A stretch of 64,000 bases of DNA from Candidatus Omnitrophota bacterium (lineage in GTDB: Bacteria > Hinthialibacterota > Hinthialibacteria > Hinthialibacterales > Hinthialibacteraceae). Of the stretch, positions 17,008 through 25,810 are shown in pieces. A program made the position numbers and the translations under genes. The stretch is from positions 1 through 64,000 of the forward strand of contig JABLXU010000018.1 in the NCBI GenBank assembly GCA_013177805.1, given 5' to 3'. Every line of letters begins with the position of its first letter. The stretch's first letter is position 1. The notes below the pieces were generated by a model. The model did not search any database. It was given only the letters and a program-made list of their open reading frames with translations, and was not told the origin of the DNA.

Positions 17008-18419
17008 CCCTGTGTCGGTGAAGCCACGGCCGAATCCGCCGCCGGAAGTTCCACGGGGGAAACGGATTCCGGGGATTGGTCTGCGGGTTGGGCCTCCACT
17101 GGTTCTCCGGCCGGTGCGGCGGACGGTTCCGTCCCGGCCGGTGTAGGCGGAGCCGCTGCTTCCGGACCCTGTGCCGCTTTTTTCGCGCGGTCTTGTTCGG
17201 TCCTCTCGATATATTGTAGCATCCCCATGGCCCGTTGCATGGCGTTGGGAACATGGGAATAGTTTTGCCGGATCCGCTCGATCGTTTGTTTGGCCTGCGC
17301 GAATTTGTCATAACGGATATACGCGTCGGCGAGTTGAAATAAGGCCAGCAAGGGTCTTTCGGGCGAAGAAGGTTCCCGGATGGCTTTTTCGAGCATGTCC
17401 ACGGCTTCGTTGAAATATTCCTCCGACTCTTCGGGTGTGGATTCCCGGATCAGCATGGCGATCGCCAGCCGGGCCTGAATCCCGTAATCCGTATCGGAGT
17501 AATCCTTGATGAGCCGCTGGTTTTCAAGAACCAACACGTTCAGCTCTTCGGCCGTGTAGGGGGAATTGTCTTCCTTCTTGAAAAGATTTTCGAGACTTTT
17601 GATTTTCCAGATGATCAATTGCGGCTTGACTTCTTCGGTGATGGCGGGATTGGTTTGAAGTTGATCATATATCGTGGCGGAAGAGATATAATCGCCCGCC
17701 GAGGCCCAGGTATGCGCCCAGTTGATCAAAGCGTTTTGACGGTCGGCCTCCAGGCCGACGATCCCGGTGGCACTGTTCACCACGTCCATTTCTTTCTGGT
17801 AGATTTCGCGCGCCTTTTCAAACTCCCCGCTGGCTTTCAGAACCTCCGCCTTGCCTGATAGCGCCATTAATTTATATTCCAGCGCCGCGGTCGGATCGGT
17901 CACTTCCGAGTCGGCGATCTGGAAAATCCGGTCAAAAAACTCTTCCGCGGTCGCCGTATGCGTCTGTTTCGCGTAGATGGACGCCAGGTAACTGAAGGCC
18001 CTCACCTGAATATGGGGATTGGTGGTGGCGCCGGCGATCTCTTGGAAATGGGCAATGGATTTATCGAAAAATCCCTCATAAAAATAGGTGCTGCCGATCT
18101 CGAAATCGGCCAGCATCTGAATGTTGGGCTCGGTGAATTTCTCCTTCATTTCTTGAAACACCTTGCGGGCGTTGGCGAAATCCCGCAGCTCGTAATAGCA
18201 CCGCGCCAGCATTTCGTAGGCAGCGGTGATGTTTTCGTCGTCAGGGAATTTCTTAATGAAATCCTCGAAATAGAGGGACGCCCCAATGGGATCGGCTTCC
18301 TGATACGCCCGTACCCCCCGGTTGAAAACCGCGTCCGGCGTGTTGCTCCCGCAGCAAGCCAACCCGATCGTGATGCTAAGAAACACCAATACCGGCAGTA
18401 CGGATTTGTAATCTCTCAT
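17004..18419 (-). CDS. Tetratricopeptide-repeat lipoprotein (BamD/Tol-Pal-system-like)
   Basis: The product is 471 aa. It starts at ATG 18419 with a lipoprotein signal (SVLPVLVFLSITIGLACCGSN). Many TPR-type helical pairs follow (AYQEADPIGASLYFEDFIKKFPDDENITAAYEMLARCYYEL, and similar), with the spacing seen in YbgF/BamD-like outer-membrane lipoproteins. The last 60 residues are Pro, Ala and Glu rich and probably disordered. An in-frame extension to 18500 lacks a signal and is rejected. AAGGA lies 11 bp upstream. It is translationally coupled to the radical SAM gene downstream. A scaffolding role in the envelope is an inference from the TPR fold. Confidence 0.82.
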   Translation of the reverse strand: MRDYKSVLPVLVFLSITIGLACCGSNTPDAVFNRGVRAYQEADPIGASLYFEDFIKKFPDDENITAAYEMLARCYYELRDFANARKVFQEMKEKFTEPNIQMLADFEIGSTYFYEGFFDKSIAHFQEIAGATTNPHIQVRAFSYLASIYAKQTHTATAEEFFDRIFQIADSEVTDPTAALEYKLMALSGKAEVLKASGEFEKAREIYQKEMDVVNSATGIVGLEADRQNALINWAHTWASAGDYISSATIYDQLQTNPAITEEVKPQLIIWKIKSLENLFKKEDNSPYTAEELNVLVLENQRLIKDYSDTDYGIQARLAIAMLIRESTPEESEEYFNEAVDMLEKAIREPSSPERPLLALFQLADAYIRYDKFAQAKQTIERIRQNYSHVPNAMQRAMGMLQYIERTEQDRAKKAAQGPEAAAPPTPAGTEPSAAPAGEPVEAQPADQSPESVSPVELPAADSAVASPTQG

Positions 18420-19155
18420 GATTCTTGCGTTCCTTGATTGTGGGAGTATGAACCGGTTGGAATACGGAACCGGCCGGCCGGCACCCGTTCCCGGGGGCAA
18501 AAAAATAAACTCGATCCTCCGCGCTTTTGGATTGGCTGGCGCGGAGAGGGTTTGCCTCGGCCATCGTTACTGTCCGTTGTCATTATCCTGGATTCTCAGG
18601 GAAACGGAAGCCATGAGGGATAATCGACCGGGGGACAATGGTGAAGAACGTTCTTCCACTCTCGTGTACGGTGGGGAGAGGTTCGTTTGGCAGTCCTTCC
18701 AGCAAAAGCACTTTTGGGCATGAAGACATCGTACGCGATTCAATCGAGCCAACTGGATCAAACCATCTCCCTAGTCCCTCTCTCTGGGAGAGGGAAGGGT
18801 GAGGAAAAGCCTTTCCGCTGCGTTATAACCCACCAAAATTTTGTTTCCCTCCCGCGAAGTCAATGAAGTCTTCTTCAGAAGGACAGCTTTCCAATGATCC
18901 ATGGTTTTCAACTGTGAGCCCAGATCTTGGGACACATTTCTTTCCCCCGGCGGATCCCCCAAATCTCCATTTACAGTAAATTGATTTGATTGATCGAATG
19001 TATATAATACATTGGACAGGGAAATCATCAGCAAACTCTCTTCAAGTAAGTTATTCCCCTTGATTCCGAATCCCGTCTTTCTTATATGTTGATGAAAAGG
19101 CATGACCATGCGGTCAATGCGCGGATCAATCTTTTTTCGAGGGAGGAAAACTCTC
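18420..19155. other. 736-bp divergent intergenic region with one dispersed repeat
   Basis: This stretch separates a minus-strand TPR gene from a plus-strand secreted-protein gene, so promoters for both should lie here. A copy of the dispersed palindromic repeat family A sits at 18771-18812 in inverted orientation. No convincing gene is seen; the open frames are short, lack ribosome sites and have no recognisable content. The second half (about 18930-19060) is AT-richer, as expected near a promoter. Confidence 0.6.
18771..18812 (-). repeat. Dispersed palindromic repeat, family A
   Basis: On the minus strand the element reads CCTCACCC-TT-CCCTCTCCC-AGA-GAGAGGGA. It shares its core with copies at 29643, 34795, 36341, 38177, 40067, 41621 and 45665. 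All are intergenic. Confidence 0.75.
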
Positions 19156-22100
19156 ATGAAAACCAGGTGGATTTGGCTAGGTGTAACCACCATCCTGTTT
19201 ATCGGTGGTGGATGGGGTGGCTCGGCGTTCGGGGCGGTGAAATACACCAATGACTTCAACAATCCCAGCAGCCCCATCGTCAGTGAAGCGTACCCCGAGT
19301 GGATCGATTTTGGGGGGAATACGGCCCGGGCGGTCAACGGGCGGATCGAATGGTATAGCTCCGGCGACAACAATGACTGGATCCGGTTGGATATACCGTT
19401 GGGCCCGCGGTACAGTTTCGAGTTTGATTTCTTTTATGAGGAAAACATCAACGGCCGGTTTTCGGTGTGGCCCTTCTGCAAACCGGGAGACAGCATTTTC
19501 GAGCGGCACAATTATTTTCTCCGGAAAAACACGCATTATTTCAACGGCGCCGACACGATCCCCAGCGAAGGGCCCCGGGATTTGACGCTGCCGGTTGGAT
19601 CGAAACCCCACCGGCTCCGGTTCGAAGTTACGGGCGATCACGTCATCTTCTTGTATAAGCACCAAGGCGAGGGCCCCTGGATCAAGGTGGACGAGCGGGA
19701 TTTCCCGAAGGTGGATGAACCCCGGTACATTCAGCTGGGTTACAACCATGACGGGGGCACGGGTGGTGTGCATTACATTGACAACTTCGTGCTGAACGTC
19801 ATTGGGGAAGGATTGTTTTTCTACAGCAACAATTTCAATGCGCCTAGCAGCAATATTCCGCAAGAGGCTTACCCGGAATGGGTGGATTTCGGCGGCAACG
19901 CGGCGCGGATGGTGAATGGGCGTTTCGAATGGTACGATTCCGGCGGCAACGATGATTGGTACCGGCTGAACATGGAATTGCCGGAAAATTACACCATCGA
20001 GCTTGATTTTTTCTACCAGGAGAACATCAACGGCCGCTTCTCGATCTGGCCGTTCTGCAAGCCTGGGGACAGCATTTTCGACCGGCACAATTATTTCCTC
20101 CGGAAAAACACGCATTATTTCAATGGCGCGGACACGATCCCCAGCGAGGGGCCGGTGGACATGACCCTGCCGGTAGGGGCCAAGCCACACCGGTTGCGGT
20201 TCGAAGTGACCGGCAACCACGTCGTGTTCTTATACAAGTACCAAGGCGAGGGCGGCTGGATCAAAGTGGACGAGCGGGACTTCCCGGCCGTTGATCCCCC
20301 ACGGTATTTCCAACTGGGTTATAACCATGACGGGGGAACGGGGGGCGTGCATTACGTCGACAACCTCATCATCCAGGGCATGGCGGAAAACCGGGCGGAA
20401 GTGAGCCGGGACATCGGGGCGGACAATTTCGTGGCCAATACTCCCGTGCCCGTGAAACTGCAAGTTCTCGTGGCCGGCACGCTGCCTTCCTTGACGGTGA
20501 CGGAAGGCATTCCGAACGGATGGTCCGCCGCCAATATTTCTCATGGCGGGGTGGTGACGGACGGCCAGATTGTCTGGACACTCAGCAATGTGTCGCAATC
20601 CATGGAGTTGACGTATAACGCGGTTCCGCCCCGGTTGATCTTTGAGCGCGTGGCCGGCTTTTCGGGCAGTGTGGATTCGGGGGAAGGCGAAGACCGGATC
20701 GCGGGCGAAACGGCCATCAGCATCAAGTTGCCTTATCTGTACCGCGAAGCCATCGATTATGATTTCTCCGGCAGTCCGCAGAACGGGAAGAAATACCCCA
20801 CCGGAGCGGAGTATGGAGTCCGGTACGCGCAAGGCATGGATGGCATTCCCAGTGATGTGGCCTATACTCGGCCCGGGGATGGCGTCACGACTCCCGCGAT
20901 CGATACGGTATTTAATTTCCCGGCCAATGCCGATTTCCACCAAGGTTCGCCTGAGATGAGCACCTTCTTGAGCGACGCGTATACTCTGGCCGGTTACCGG
21001 GATGAAGGCGAAGCGTGGCTGGAGACCGGCGCGAGCGACACCCGGGGCAACCTGGGGAGCATCGACGCAGGCGACTGGTTCCGTTACACCTTCGATCTGG
21101 GCGAAGGCGACCAAGTCATTATTTTGAATATCTGGCTCAACAGCTGGCACGCCGCGGACAATTTCGCCGGCGTGACGACGGTTTACACCGACATTTATGT
21201 CGACAACAAGTTTAAAGGCGAAATCGGGATGGAAGTCTTCCCCGCCAACCAATTCAGCATGTACTCGGTGGGCCCGATCGAAGTCAGCGGCGGTGAACAT
21301 TCCATTGTTGTTGCGTTCCCCATCGCGCCTCCTCCGGCAATGTTCAGCCGTCTGGAAGTGGTGCGGGTGAAAGGCATTGGCCACGTGACCCGCCAATTGA
21401 CCCCGGATGGATTCTTCGATCCGGATCAGCCTTTCACGGTGACCCTCCAAGCGCAAGCGGAGTATGGAACCTACACGCCGATCATCGAGGAAAACGTTCC
21501 CCGGGGGACGATCAGCGAAATCAGCCACGGCGGACAAATCGACGGCGGCAAGATCTACTGGCAGTTGGATCCGACCAGCACGTCGAGCACGGTGAGTTAC
21601 AAGGTAACCCCGCCGGCGGGCGCGAAGTTCTTGCTGTTCAGTGGATACTGCGACGTGGGCCTTTCCTTGGCGCAGGCGATCCGCGGCGACACCAGCGTGA
21701 CCAACGAACTCTGGCTGTTCGGCGAAACCGCGGAAGAGAAAAAGGATGAATTCACGGGAACCGCGCTGGCCGCTCCCTGGATCATCGAATACGGAAGCGA
21801 TCCGTCCTATAACACCAACTACCAGGAGGGCGTCACGGTCACGGTAGCTGACGGAGCGTTGACTCTGCACGTCGATCCGTTCGGTGACGGGGAGAAATTC
21901 AACGAATGGGCCAACGGGCGGCGGGCGCCCATGATCCTGCGGACGGATATTCCCGCGGGAGATTGGCGGATCGAAACCCAGTTCACTCTCCAGGACGTTT
22001 TCACCTGGTCCGGTTATCAGTCGGGCCTCGTGGTGGCGTACAATGACGGAGCTGACAGGGACGTGACCGGGGATGAGTATCTGTTCGGATTCTACGGCGG

Positions 22101-22437
22101 CGATCTGCGTGTGGAACTGACCAACAAGGGCGCCAGCGGCATTCTCCAGTATCACAATTACACGGATGAGTACGACTGGATCGATGCCGTATTGGCCGGC
22201 AATGTCAAGGCGGCGATCGCCGTGACCAAACGGGGCAACGAGTTGATCTTCAGCGCGAAATTGCCCGGCCGTTCCTGGCAATTGGTCGGCGCGCCGGTGA
22301 CTGAGAACCGGACTCCCACCCGGATCGGCCTGTTCGCGAAAACCTCGTCGGACAACTTCACGGTAACGTCATACGAGTATTTTACGCTCAGCAGCATTAA
22401 TCCCTTCACGGATGTGGAAGGGTGGATGTTGTTCTAA
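19156..22437 (+). CDS. Large secreted protein with a duplicated lectin-like domain, CBM-like and C-terminal laminin-G-like modules
   Basis: The product is 1093 aa with a signal peptide (MKTRWIWLGVTTILFIGGG, cut near SAFG-AVKY). Residues about 29-220 and 222-413 are two copies of a roughly 193-residue beta-sandwich module with no length difference and very high identity (for example GADTIPSEGP and GYNHDGGTGGVHY in both). Two DUF11/cadherin-like segments (NGWSAANISHGG, RGTISEISHGG), a CBM6/malectin-like segment (GSIDAGDWFRYTFDLGEG) and a final LamG-like domain (WIIEYGSD, SGLVVAYNDGADRDVTGDEYLFGFYGG) follow. It probably binds polysaccharide outside the cell; no catalytic residues are recognised. 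The start follows GAGGGAGGA. Confidence 0.8.
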   Translation: MKTRWIWLGVTTILFIGGGWGGSAFGAVKYTNDFNNPSSPIVSEAYPEWIDFGGNTARAVNGRIEWYSSGDNNDWIRLDIPLGPRYSFEFDFFYEENINGRFSVWPFCKPGDSIFERHNYFLRKNTHYFNGADTIPSEGPRDLTLPVGSKPHRLRFEVTGDHVIFLYKHQGEGPWIKVDERDFPKVDEPRYIQLGYNHDGGTGGVHYIDNFVLNVIGEGLFFYSNNFNAPSSNIPQEAYPEWVDFGGNAARMVNGRFEWYDSGGNDDWYRLNMELPENYTIELDFFYQENINGRFSIWPFCKPGDSIFDRHNYFLRKNTHYFNGADTIPSEGPVDMTLPVGAKPHRLRFEVTGNHVVFLYKYQGEGGWIKVDERDFPAVDPPRYFQLGYNHDGGTGGVHYVDNLIIQGMAENRAEVSRDIGADNFVANTPVPVKLQVLVAGTLPSLTVTEGIPNGWSAANISHGGVVTDGQIVWTLSNVSQSMELTYNAVPPRLIFERVAGFSGSVDSGEGEDRIAGETAISIKLPYLYREAIDYDFSGSPQNGKKYPTGAEYGVRYAQGMDGIPSDVAYTRPGDGVTTPAIDTVFNFPANADFHQGSPEMSTFLSDAYTLAGYRDEGEAWLETGASDTRGNLGSIDAGDWFRYTFDLGEGDQVIILNIWLNSWHAADNFAGVTTVYTDIYVDNKFKGEIGMEVFPANQFSMYSVGPIEVSGGEHSIVVAFPIAPPPAMFSRLEVVRVKGIGHVTRQLTPDGFFDPDQPFTVTLQAQAEYGTYTPIIEENVPRGTISEISHGGQIDGGKIYWQLDPTSTSSTVSYKVTPPAGAKFLLFSGYCDVGLSLAQAIRGDTSVTNELWLFGETAEEKKDEFTGTALAAPWIIEYGSDPSYNTNYQEGVTVTVADGALTLHVDPFGDGEKFNEWANGRRAPMILRTDIPAGDWRIETQFTLQDVFTWSGYQSGLVVAYNDGADRDVTGDEYLFGFYGGDLRVELTNKGASGILQYHNYTDEYDWIDAVLAGNVKAAIAVTKRGNELIFSAKLPGRSWQLVGAPVTENRTPTRIGLFAKTSSDNFTVTSYEYFTLSSINPFTDVEGWMLF
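19243..20394 (+). repeat. Internal tandem duplication within the 1093-aa gene (period 579 bp)
   Basis: Copy one (about 19243-19815) and copy two (about 19822-20394) encode the same 193-residue module. Equivalent codons are exactly 579 bp apart, with no insertion or deletion seen. Long blocks, such as the codons for HNYFLRKNTHYFNGADTIP, are almost unchanged at the DNA level. Confidence 0.85.
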
Positions 22438-22465
22438 GTGCGGATTTCAGTACAGCCACACGCAT

Positions 22466-22498
22466 CGGGCGGCGCGCGGTACGCGCCGCCCGGTTTTT
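22466..22498 (+). terminator. Rho-independent terminator
   Basis: CGGGCGGCGCG (22466-22476) and CGCGCCGCCCG (22482-22492) form a perfect 11-bp GC stem with a 5-nt loop, followed by GTTTTTAC. It ends transcription of the 1093-aa protein gene and lies between convergent genes. Confidence 0.9.
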
Positions 22499-22520
22499 AC
22501 CGGATTTTAAGACAGACGGA

Positions 22521-22886
22521 TCAGATTACCCAATCCTGCACATGCTCTGGAGGAAGAATCCGTTCGATGTAGATCATGATGGCGGCCCATAACTCGTCGG
22601 GGGGATCGCCTGCCCGCACTTCGATGATGTTTCCCGCCTTGCGGACCTGCGTTTCGGGATTGTAGAGTTCCACCCGCTTGCCCATGGGGTGCTTGGCGAT
22701 CCACTCATTCCGGGTTGGCAGGTCGGGCAGAACCTTGCTGCCCACCAAAACGTTCTTGAACGAGATGATGGTGTGGCTGTGTTCCTCGGTGGTCAAAAAT
22801 TCATCCGGCGTGGTATGCCGCATGATTTCCGGGGCGAAAAGCAGGACATCTTCGTGGACCAATTGCCATCGTTCTGCATTCGGCAT
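22521..22886 (-). CDS. Hypothetical protein, 121 aa
   Basis: The family is not recognised. The protein is soluble, with no signal peptide or membrane segment, and mixed charge (MPNAERWQLVHEDVLLFAPEI, GKRVELYNPETQVRKAGN, IMIYIERILPPEHVQDWVI). AAGGA precedes the ATG by 13 bp on the minus strand, and codon use fits the GC-rich neighbours, which supports a real gene. It is convergent with the large secreted-protein gene and lies 138 bp upstream of the cobA-like gene's 3' end on the same strand, so it could be co-transcribed with it only if read through from there. Confidence 0.65.
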   Translation of the reverse strand: MPNAERWQLVHEDVLLFAPEIMRHTTPDEFLTTEEHSHTIISFKNVLVGSKVLPDLPTRNEWIAKHPMGKRVELYNPETQVRKAGNIIEVRAGDPPDELWAAIMIYIERILPPEHVQDWVI

Positions 22887-23024
22887 GCCTGGATTCCTTT
22901 CCGTCGCCTGTCGGGTCGGGGGTAATTCCCCGGGATTCTCTGCGGCATTGTGACATCATGCCATAAAGCATACAACCCGATGCTCCCGTAGGAGAAAAAG
23001 GAATAAGCGTCCGGCCAGGAAACC

Positions 23025-23825
23025 TCAATCCTCAGGCGGATCCAAGGCGCGCGCCGTCTCGAACCAAGCCAATTTGTCCCGCAGACGGACCACCTTGCCG
23101 ATGACGATCAATCCCGGCGGGCGTAATTGGTGTTGCTCCACTTGATCCGCAATGGTTTCCAGGGTGCCGGTCAACGTCTCTTGTTCGGGGGTAGTGCCCC
23201 ACCGGATCACGGCCACCGGAGTTTCAGGCGGACGGCCATGCCGGATGAGCTCCTCGCAGATTGGCCGGAGCGAGAGGATACCCATGAACACCACGAGGGT
23301 GGCGTCTAGGCGGGCGAGAAGAGACCAATCAGTTTGGGAACGCTCTTTCCCGGTGTGTTCGTGGCCGGTAACAGCAACAAACGCAGTGCTGTGATCGCGG
23401 CATGTCAGCGGGATGCCAGCATAAGCGGGGACGGCGGAGACGGCGGAGACGCCCGGCACAACCTCAAATTCCACTCCGTGCTCGCGCAAAAAAGCGCATT
23501 CCTCCCCTCCGCGGCCGAAAATAAAGGGATCGCCGCCTTTCAGCCGGACCACCAAGGCGCTCCGGCGGGCCTCTTCGAGCAACAGGGAGTTGATTTCATC
23601 CTGGGTGAAGGTGTGTTTGCCGGCGATTTTGCCGACGTAGATCCGGCGGGCCTGAGGAGACGCAAGATCCAGAATTTCGCGGGAGACCAAGTGATCGTAT
23701 ACAATCACCTCCGCCTGGCGCAGGAGCTCCGAGCCGCGCACGGTGAGCAGGCCGGGATCTCCCGGTCCCGCGCCAACCAGATAAACACGTCCTTGGGAAA
23801 ATTGGCCGACAACCATGCGCTCCAT
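23025..23825 (-). CDS. cobA: Uroporphyrinogen-III C-methyltransferase (SUMT)
   Basis: The product is 266 aa from ATG 23825. It methylates uroporphyrinogen III at C2 and C7 with S-adenosylmethionine to give precorrin-2, the branch point to siroheme and cobalamin. Family motifs are all present: VYLVGAGPGDPGLLTVRG at the N-terminus, VVRLKGGDPFIFGRGGEE, VVPGVSAVSAVPAYAGIPLTCRD, VVFMGI and VAVIRWGT. The length matches single-domain SUMT without the CysG dehydrogenase. An in-frame extension to 23888 is Arg-rich and unlike the family. No other siroheme or B12 genes are in this window, though a B12-binding radical SAM enzyme is encoded 6 kb away. Confidence 0.94.
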   Translation of the reverse strand: MERMVVGQFSQGRVYLVGAGPGDPGLLTVRGSELLRQAEVIVYDHLVSREILDLASPQARRIYVGKIAGKHTFTQDEINSLLLEEARRSALVVRLKGGDPFIFGRGGEECAFLREHGVEFEVVPGVSAVSAVPAYAGIPLTCRDHSTAFVAVTGHEHTGKERSQTDWSLLARLDATLVVFMGILSLRPICEELIRHGRPPETPVAVIRWGTTPEQETLTGTLETIADQVEQHQLRPPGLIVIGKVVRLRDKLAWFETARALDPPED

Positions 23826-24595
23826 TCCCGCGCGCCACTCCGCGCGGCCCTTCTCACGAAAACGATTTTGGCGCAAAAGCAGGCACAAAGGTCTTCTCGT
23901 GCTCTATACGATATATTACTTGGCTACCGGCCGACCGGCCAGGAAGATTCAACATCAGTGCTTCTCTCTTTTTGAGGTTCCTCCGGAATGGGAACCGCTT
24001 ACTTGAGTGCAGAATTTTCTTACGGCACGATTCGTGCTATGAGGATTTATGAAAACACGAATACATACCCTCTTCCATTGGGAGGAGGTCAGAATGAGAA
24101 AAGTCCTGAAAGAGCAAAATTTATATTGTCCGCGCATTCGAACGAACTGTTATATTTTCATAATAATGGAAGACAAGGTAAAAACAAACATTGGATCAAA
24201 GTCTTACTAAATCCGCTCGCAGGGATCCACAACGATAATGATTTCATCATCCTGATTCATCGGGAGGGAAAGTGCAATTTCACTAACCAACAAATCTGTC
24301 CGCTATCCCCACAGAATCGCGAGGAGGCTGAATTGACAACTTCTTTGCCATCGGAGAACGCGGGGAGCGGAACGCGGCACAGCCGGCCTTCTACACTGGG
24401 GGGGGATCCATATTATAAATGAACACTATGGATTAAAATGACCTCATCGTTCCAGAATTCAATTCCGGGCAGCGGCTGGGAAAACGAAAGCCAATGCCGG
24501 GAATCAAGCCCGAGTGAAGCGGTGGGTATATTCTCCCTTTATACTGGTTGCTGTTCAGGTTGCGGGAGAACATATCCGAATGGAAGGATTATCCT
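23826..24595. other. 770-bp divergent intergenic region, AT-rich
   Basis: This is the gap between cobA (minus) and the SUMF1-type gene (plus). It holds a degenerate family A repeat (CCCTCTTCCATTGGGAGGAGG near 24068-24088). A 144-codon open frame at 23988-24422 is present but has no ribosome site, no recognisable domain and repeat-derived sequence, so I do not call it. No cobalamin-riboswitch B12-box was found upstream of cobA. Confidence 0.5.
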
Positions 24596-25705
24596 ATGTC
24601 TCGATCGATCTTCCTCAAAGCAGTATCTTGGTTATGGATAGCATGCTTGGGGGTGGAGGCGGCCCAAGCCGAACCCCCGGAGGTCTTGAACGTCCAGGCT
24701 TCGCAGAGGACCGATGGCTCACGCCTGGTGGACATATATTATGATGTAAGCGATCCGGACAGCCCAAAACTTAAAATCACCATCGCGATATCCGATAACA
24801 ACGGCGCTTCGTACACTATCATCCCCACCTCGTTATCGGGTGATGTAGGCCTTGTGACACCGGGAATCCGCAAACACATCGTTTGGAACGCGGGCCAGGA
24901 TCTTCCCGGGGTGTATGGCGACCAATACCGCGCGGCGGTCACGGCCGATGACGAGGTTCCCGATGCGGGAGGGCTCATCGTAATCAACCTGCCCAATCTT
25001 CCCGCCGGCGCCAAACCGTTGGAGATGGTGTGGATTCCAGCCGGAACCTATCGGATGGGATCGCCGGTCGATGAGCCAGACCGCTGGGATGATGAGGGTC
25101 CTCAGCGCCAAGTCACTCTGACTCGGCCTTTCTACATGGGGAAATATGAAATCACCCAGGCACAATGGCAGGCGGTGATGGGAAATAATCCATCGTACTT
25201 TGGGGGCAATAATCATCCGGTGGAGCGCGTTTCCTGGAACGATGCCCAAGCCTTCATCCAGAAACTGAACCAACTAGGTCATGGAACGTTCCGCTTACCC
25301 ACCGAGGCGGAATGGGAATATGCCTGCCGGGCGGGAACCTCAACCCGGTACTATTGGGGCGATGATCTGGATTACAGCCAGATCGGGAACTACGCGTGGT
25401 ATCAAGAGAATTCAAGTTATCAAACCCAGGATGTTGGAATGAAATTGCCGAATGCCTGGGGTTTGCACGATATGAGCGGCAATGTGTGGGAGTGGTGCCA
25501 AGATTGGTATGGGGCGTACAGCACAAATCAACAGGTTGATCCGGTGGGCGCCGCTTCGGGCACTGACCGTGTCCTGCGCGGCGGTGGCTGGGGCGACCTC
25601 AAGGAAGACTGCCGTTCCGCTTGCCGCTACTGGTACAAACCCGGCGAGGCGGACGATTACATTGGTTTACGCGTTGTGTTGATTCCTGAACTAAGCGAAT
25701 CATAG
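24596..25705 (+). CDS. Secreted SUMF1/FGE-type (formylglycine-generating-enzyme-fold) protein
   Basis: The product is 369 aa. A signal peptide ends at AAQA, followed by about 110 residues of beta-sandwich-like sequence (QRTDGSRLVDIYYDVSDPDSP) and then a complete SUMF1 domain from about residue 150: MVWIPAGTYRMGSPVDEPDRW, FYMGKYEITQAQWQAVMGNNPS, VSWNDAQAFIQKLN, FRLPTEAEWEYACRAGT, WGLHDMSGNVWEWCQDWYG, RGGGWGD and YIGLRVV. In true sulfatase-activating enzymes two copper-binding cysteines lie just after the RGGSW motif; here the first is replaced (GWGDLKEDC), so formylglycine formation is unlikely. Export and the extra domain suggest a binding or structural role. GGAAGGA precedes the start. Confidence 0.87.
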   Translation: MSRSIFLKAVSWLWIACLGVEAAQAEPPEVLNVQASQRTDGSRLVDIYYDVSDPDSPKLKITIAISDNNGASYTIIPTSLSGDVGLVTPGIRKHIVWNAGQDLPGVYGDQYRAAVTADDEVPDAGGLIVINLPNLPAGAKPLEMVWIPAGTYRMGSPVDEPDRWDDEGPQRQVTLTRPFYMGKYEITQAQWQAVMGNNPSYFGGNNHPVERVSWNDAQAFIQKLNQLGHGTFRLPTEAEWEYACRAGTSTRYYWGDDLDYSQIGNYAWYQENSSYQTQDVGMKLPNAWGLHDMSGNVWEWCQDWYGAYSTNQQVDPVGAASGTDRVLRGGGWGDLKEDCRSACRYWYKPGEADDYIGLRVVLIPELSES

Positions 25706-25810
25706 GATTTCGGATTCTGAATCCAGAAACGCATCCGCATGAAACAAAAAGAATATCACACCTATGGCTGCCTGGAATCTGCAAACGCAAGTAATCAAGG
25801 AGTCCACATC

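Noticed and set aside
18418-18723. 101-codon plus-strand open frame in the divergent gap before the large secreted protein
   Set aside because: No ribosome site, overlaps the start region of the TPR lipoprotein, and its translation has no domain or signal.
20230-22281. 683-codon minus-strand open frame inside the 1093-aa gene
   Set aside because: Antisense to a clear secreted protein; no motif or start signal. The same applies to the long plus-strand frame at 36778-38520 opposite metG.
23826-24030. Possible cobalamin or SAM riboswitch upstream of cobA
   Set aside because: No B12-box-like or SAM-box-like conserved core was found on the minus strand; only AT-rich unstructured sequence is seen.
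23988-24422. 144-codon plus-strand open frame upstream of the SUMF1-type gene
   Set aside because: No ribosome site, no recognisable domain, irregular composition, and part of it is a degenerate copy of the dispersed repeat. It is probably non-coding.
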